Source: Promethearchaeota archaeon | Lineage (GTDB): Archaea; Asgardarchaeota; Lokiarchaeia; Sigynarchaeales; SOKP01 | Length of the DNA: 64,000 bases | Direction: 5' to 3' | NCBI GenBank assembly: GCA_014730295.1 | Contig: WJIN01000408.1 | Span: 16,928 to 80,927, forward strand | Part shown: positions 63,573-64,000 of the stretch, piece by piece | Layout of the letters: every line of letters starts with the position of its first letter | How positions within the stretch are numbered: position 1 is the stretch's first letter | Notes under the pieces: generated by a model | Database searches by the model: none | What the model was told of the DNA's origin: nothing | Seen by the model: the letters and a program-made list of their open reading frames with translations, nothing else | Translations under genes and position numbers: made by a program

Positions 63573-63998
63573 ATGATGGAATATCGAAAAGATGCTCATA
63601 GAGTCTATTCTCTCACATACTCCTTAATTTTTGGAGTAAAATCCCGTCAACCCGCGTTTATAGAGGGGATTGGTATTATTGAGGCTCTAAAAACAAAAAT
63701 TATTGAACTATCAGAGAACGTTAAGTTAAAAGTGGTGGGAATCGAATGGGGTATGGATCACGTTCATTTATTGATCTCTCCAAAGCCCATGTTAGATATT
63801 CCTAAGGATATAAATACAATTAAGGAGCATTCTTCTCGTTTCCTAAGAAAAGAATATAAATCGTTCTTACAAGATAAATTGTGGGGCGCTCATTTTTGGA
63901 GTCCCGGCTATTTTATTTCTTCAACGGGAAATGTATCACTTGATGTTCTGAACCAAGATGTTGAGAATCAACGGAGGAAGATTGCTCTTGAACATTAA
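63573..63998 (+). CDS. tnpA: IS200/IS605 TnpA (Y1 HUH transposase)
   Basis: 141 residues, full length for this family. HUH motif in MDHVHLLI, and the catalytic tyrosine is in GYFISSTGN near the C-terminus. W-G-x-x-F-W-S-P-G-Y-F precedes it as in relatives. Works on single-stranded DNA by peel-and-paste. The start could be ATG 63573 or 63576. It looks intact. Confidence 0.93.
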   Translation: MMEYRKDAHRVYSLTYSLIFGVKSRQPAFIEGIGIIEALKTKIIELSENVKLKVVGIEWGMDHVHLLISPKPMLDIPKDINTIKEHSSRFLRKEYKSFLQDKLWGAHFWSPGYFISSTGNVSLDVLNQDVENQRRKIALEH

Positions 63999-64000
63999 TA

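Larger units (their letters stand above)
63484..64000 (+). mobile_element. IS200/IS605 family element, incomplete at right edge
   Basis: The left hairpin and a TnpA gene are present; the right end and any TnpB lie beyond the window. Boundaries are approximate because the true tip of the element is usually some bases outside the hairpin. Confidence 0.7.

Noticed and set aside
1..64000. tRNA, rRNA, CRISPR arrays and archaellum genes
   Set aside because: Looked for by T-loop/anticodon-like patterns, regular short repeats and characteristic protein motifs; none recognised. Reading by eye can miss a single tRNA with an intron.

Overview
The window is AT-rich, gene-dense DNA from an archaeon, most likely an Asgard archaeon (Promethearchaeota; Lokiarchaeia-like is my guess). 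The evidence is an A-type ATP synthase operon, an archaeal 20S proteasome beta subunit and an archaeal threonyl-tRNA synthetase editing domain. These sit beside eukaryote-type signalling parts: a Rab-like GTPase, a roadblock-Ras GTPase fusion, several roadblock/longin proteins, a gelsolin-like domain and SDS22-like leucine-rich repeats. No rRNA, tRNA or CRISPR array was recognised.

Layout. 1-8883 (minus strand) is an A/V-type ATP synthase operon transcribed K-C-H-F-E-A-B-D-I; subunit I runs off the left edge. A nicotinamidase diverges from it. 10091-13722 holds cheB and a cheR-cheD fusion. Then come an LCIB-type (theta) carbonic anhydrase, a helical protein of unknown function and a zinc ribbon-roadblock protein. 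17427-30572 is a long plus-strand chemosensory locus: a 3-TM protein, a receptor with a similar 3-TM module, a longin-like protein, CheW, CheY, CheA, a 1056-residue coiled-coil/beta-sandwich protein, an unknown 287-residue protein, a CheW-CheC-CheC fusion, a gelsolin-like protein and a roadblock-Ras-like GTPase fusion.

30672-47381 is mixed housekeeping and metabolism: a low-molecular-weight phosphatase coupled to UppP, an ATP-grasp enzyme, an MFS transporter, an alcohol dehydrogenase, a GH38-like glycosidase, an HhH-FKBP fusion, a radical SAM protein, a Rab-like GTPase, a GIFT-like protein, a decayed FAD oxidoreductase, the proteasome beta subunit, the stand-alone ThrRS editing-domain homologue and a sugar isomerase-aldolase fusion. 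47506-52917 is looser and carries a lone response regulator, an SDR, small proteins, a small membrane-protein frame broken by TAA and a CE15-like esterase. 52968-63998 has two LRR proteins, a CPBP protease, a DMT transporter, a COG1237-type metallo-hydrolase, an aminotransferase, a DNA-alkyltransferase, a coiled-coil winged-helix protein, a longin protein and the left end of an IS200/IS605 element.

The most interesting unit is the chemosensory locus. A complete phosphorelay (receptor, CheW, CheA, CheY, CheB, CheR and CheC/CheD modules) is encoded alongside a gelsolin-like protein and a Ras-like GTPase fused to its own roadblock domain, as if MglB and MglA were joined. This suggests, but does not prove, an output from a chemosensory array to cell polarity or the actin cytoskeleton in addition to or instead of an archaellum motor. 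Several chemotaxis enzymes are fused in unusual ways, and the CheD part of CheR-CheD has lost its catalytic cysteine.
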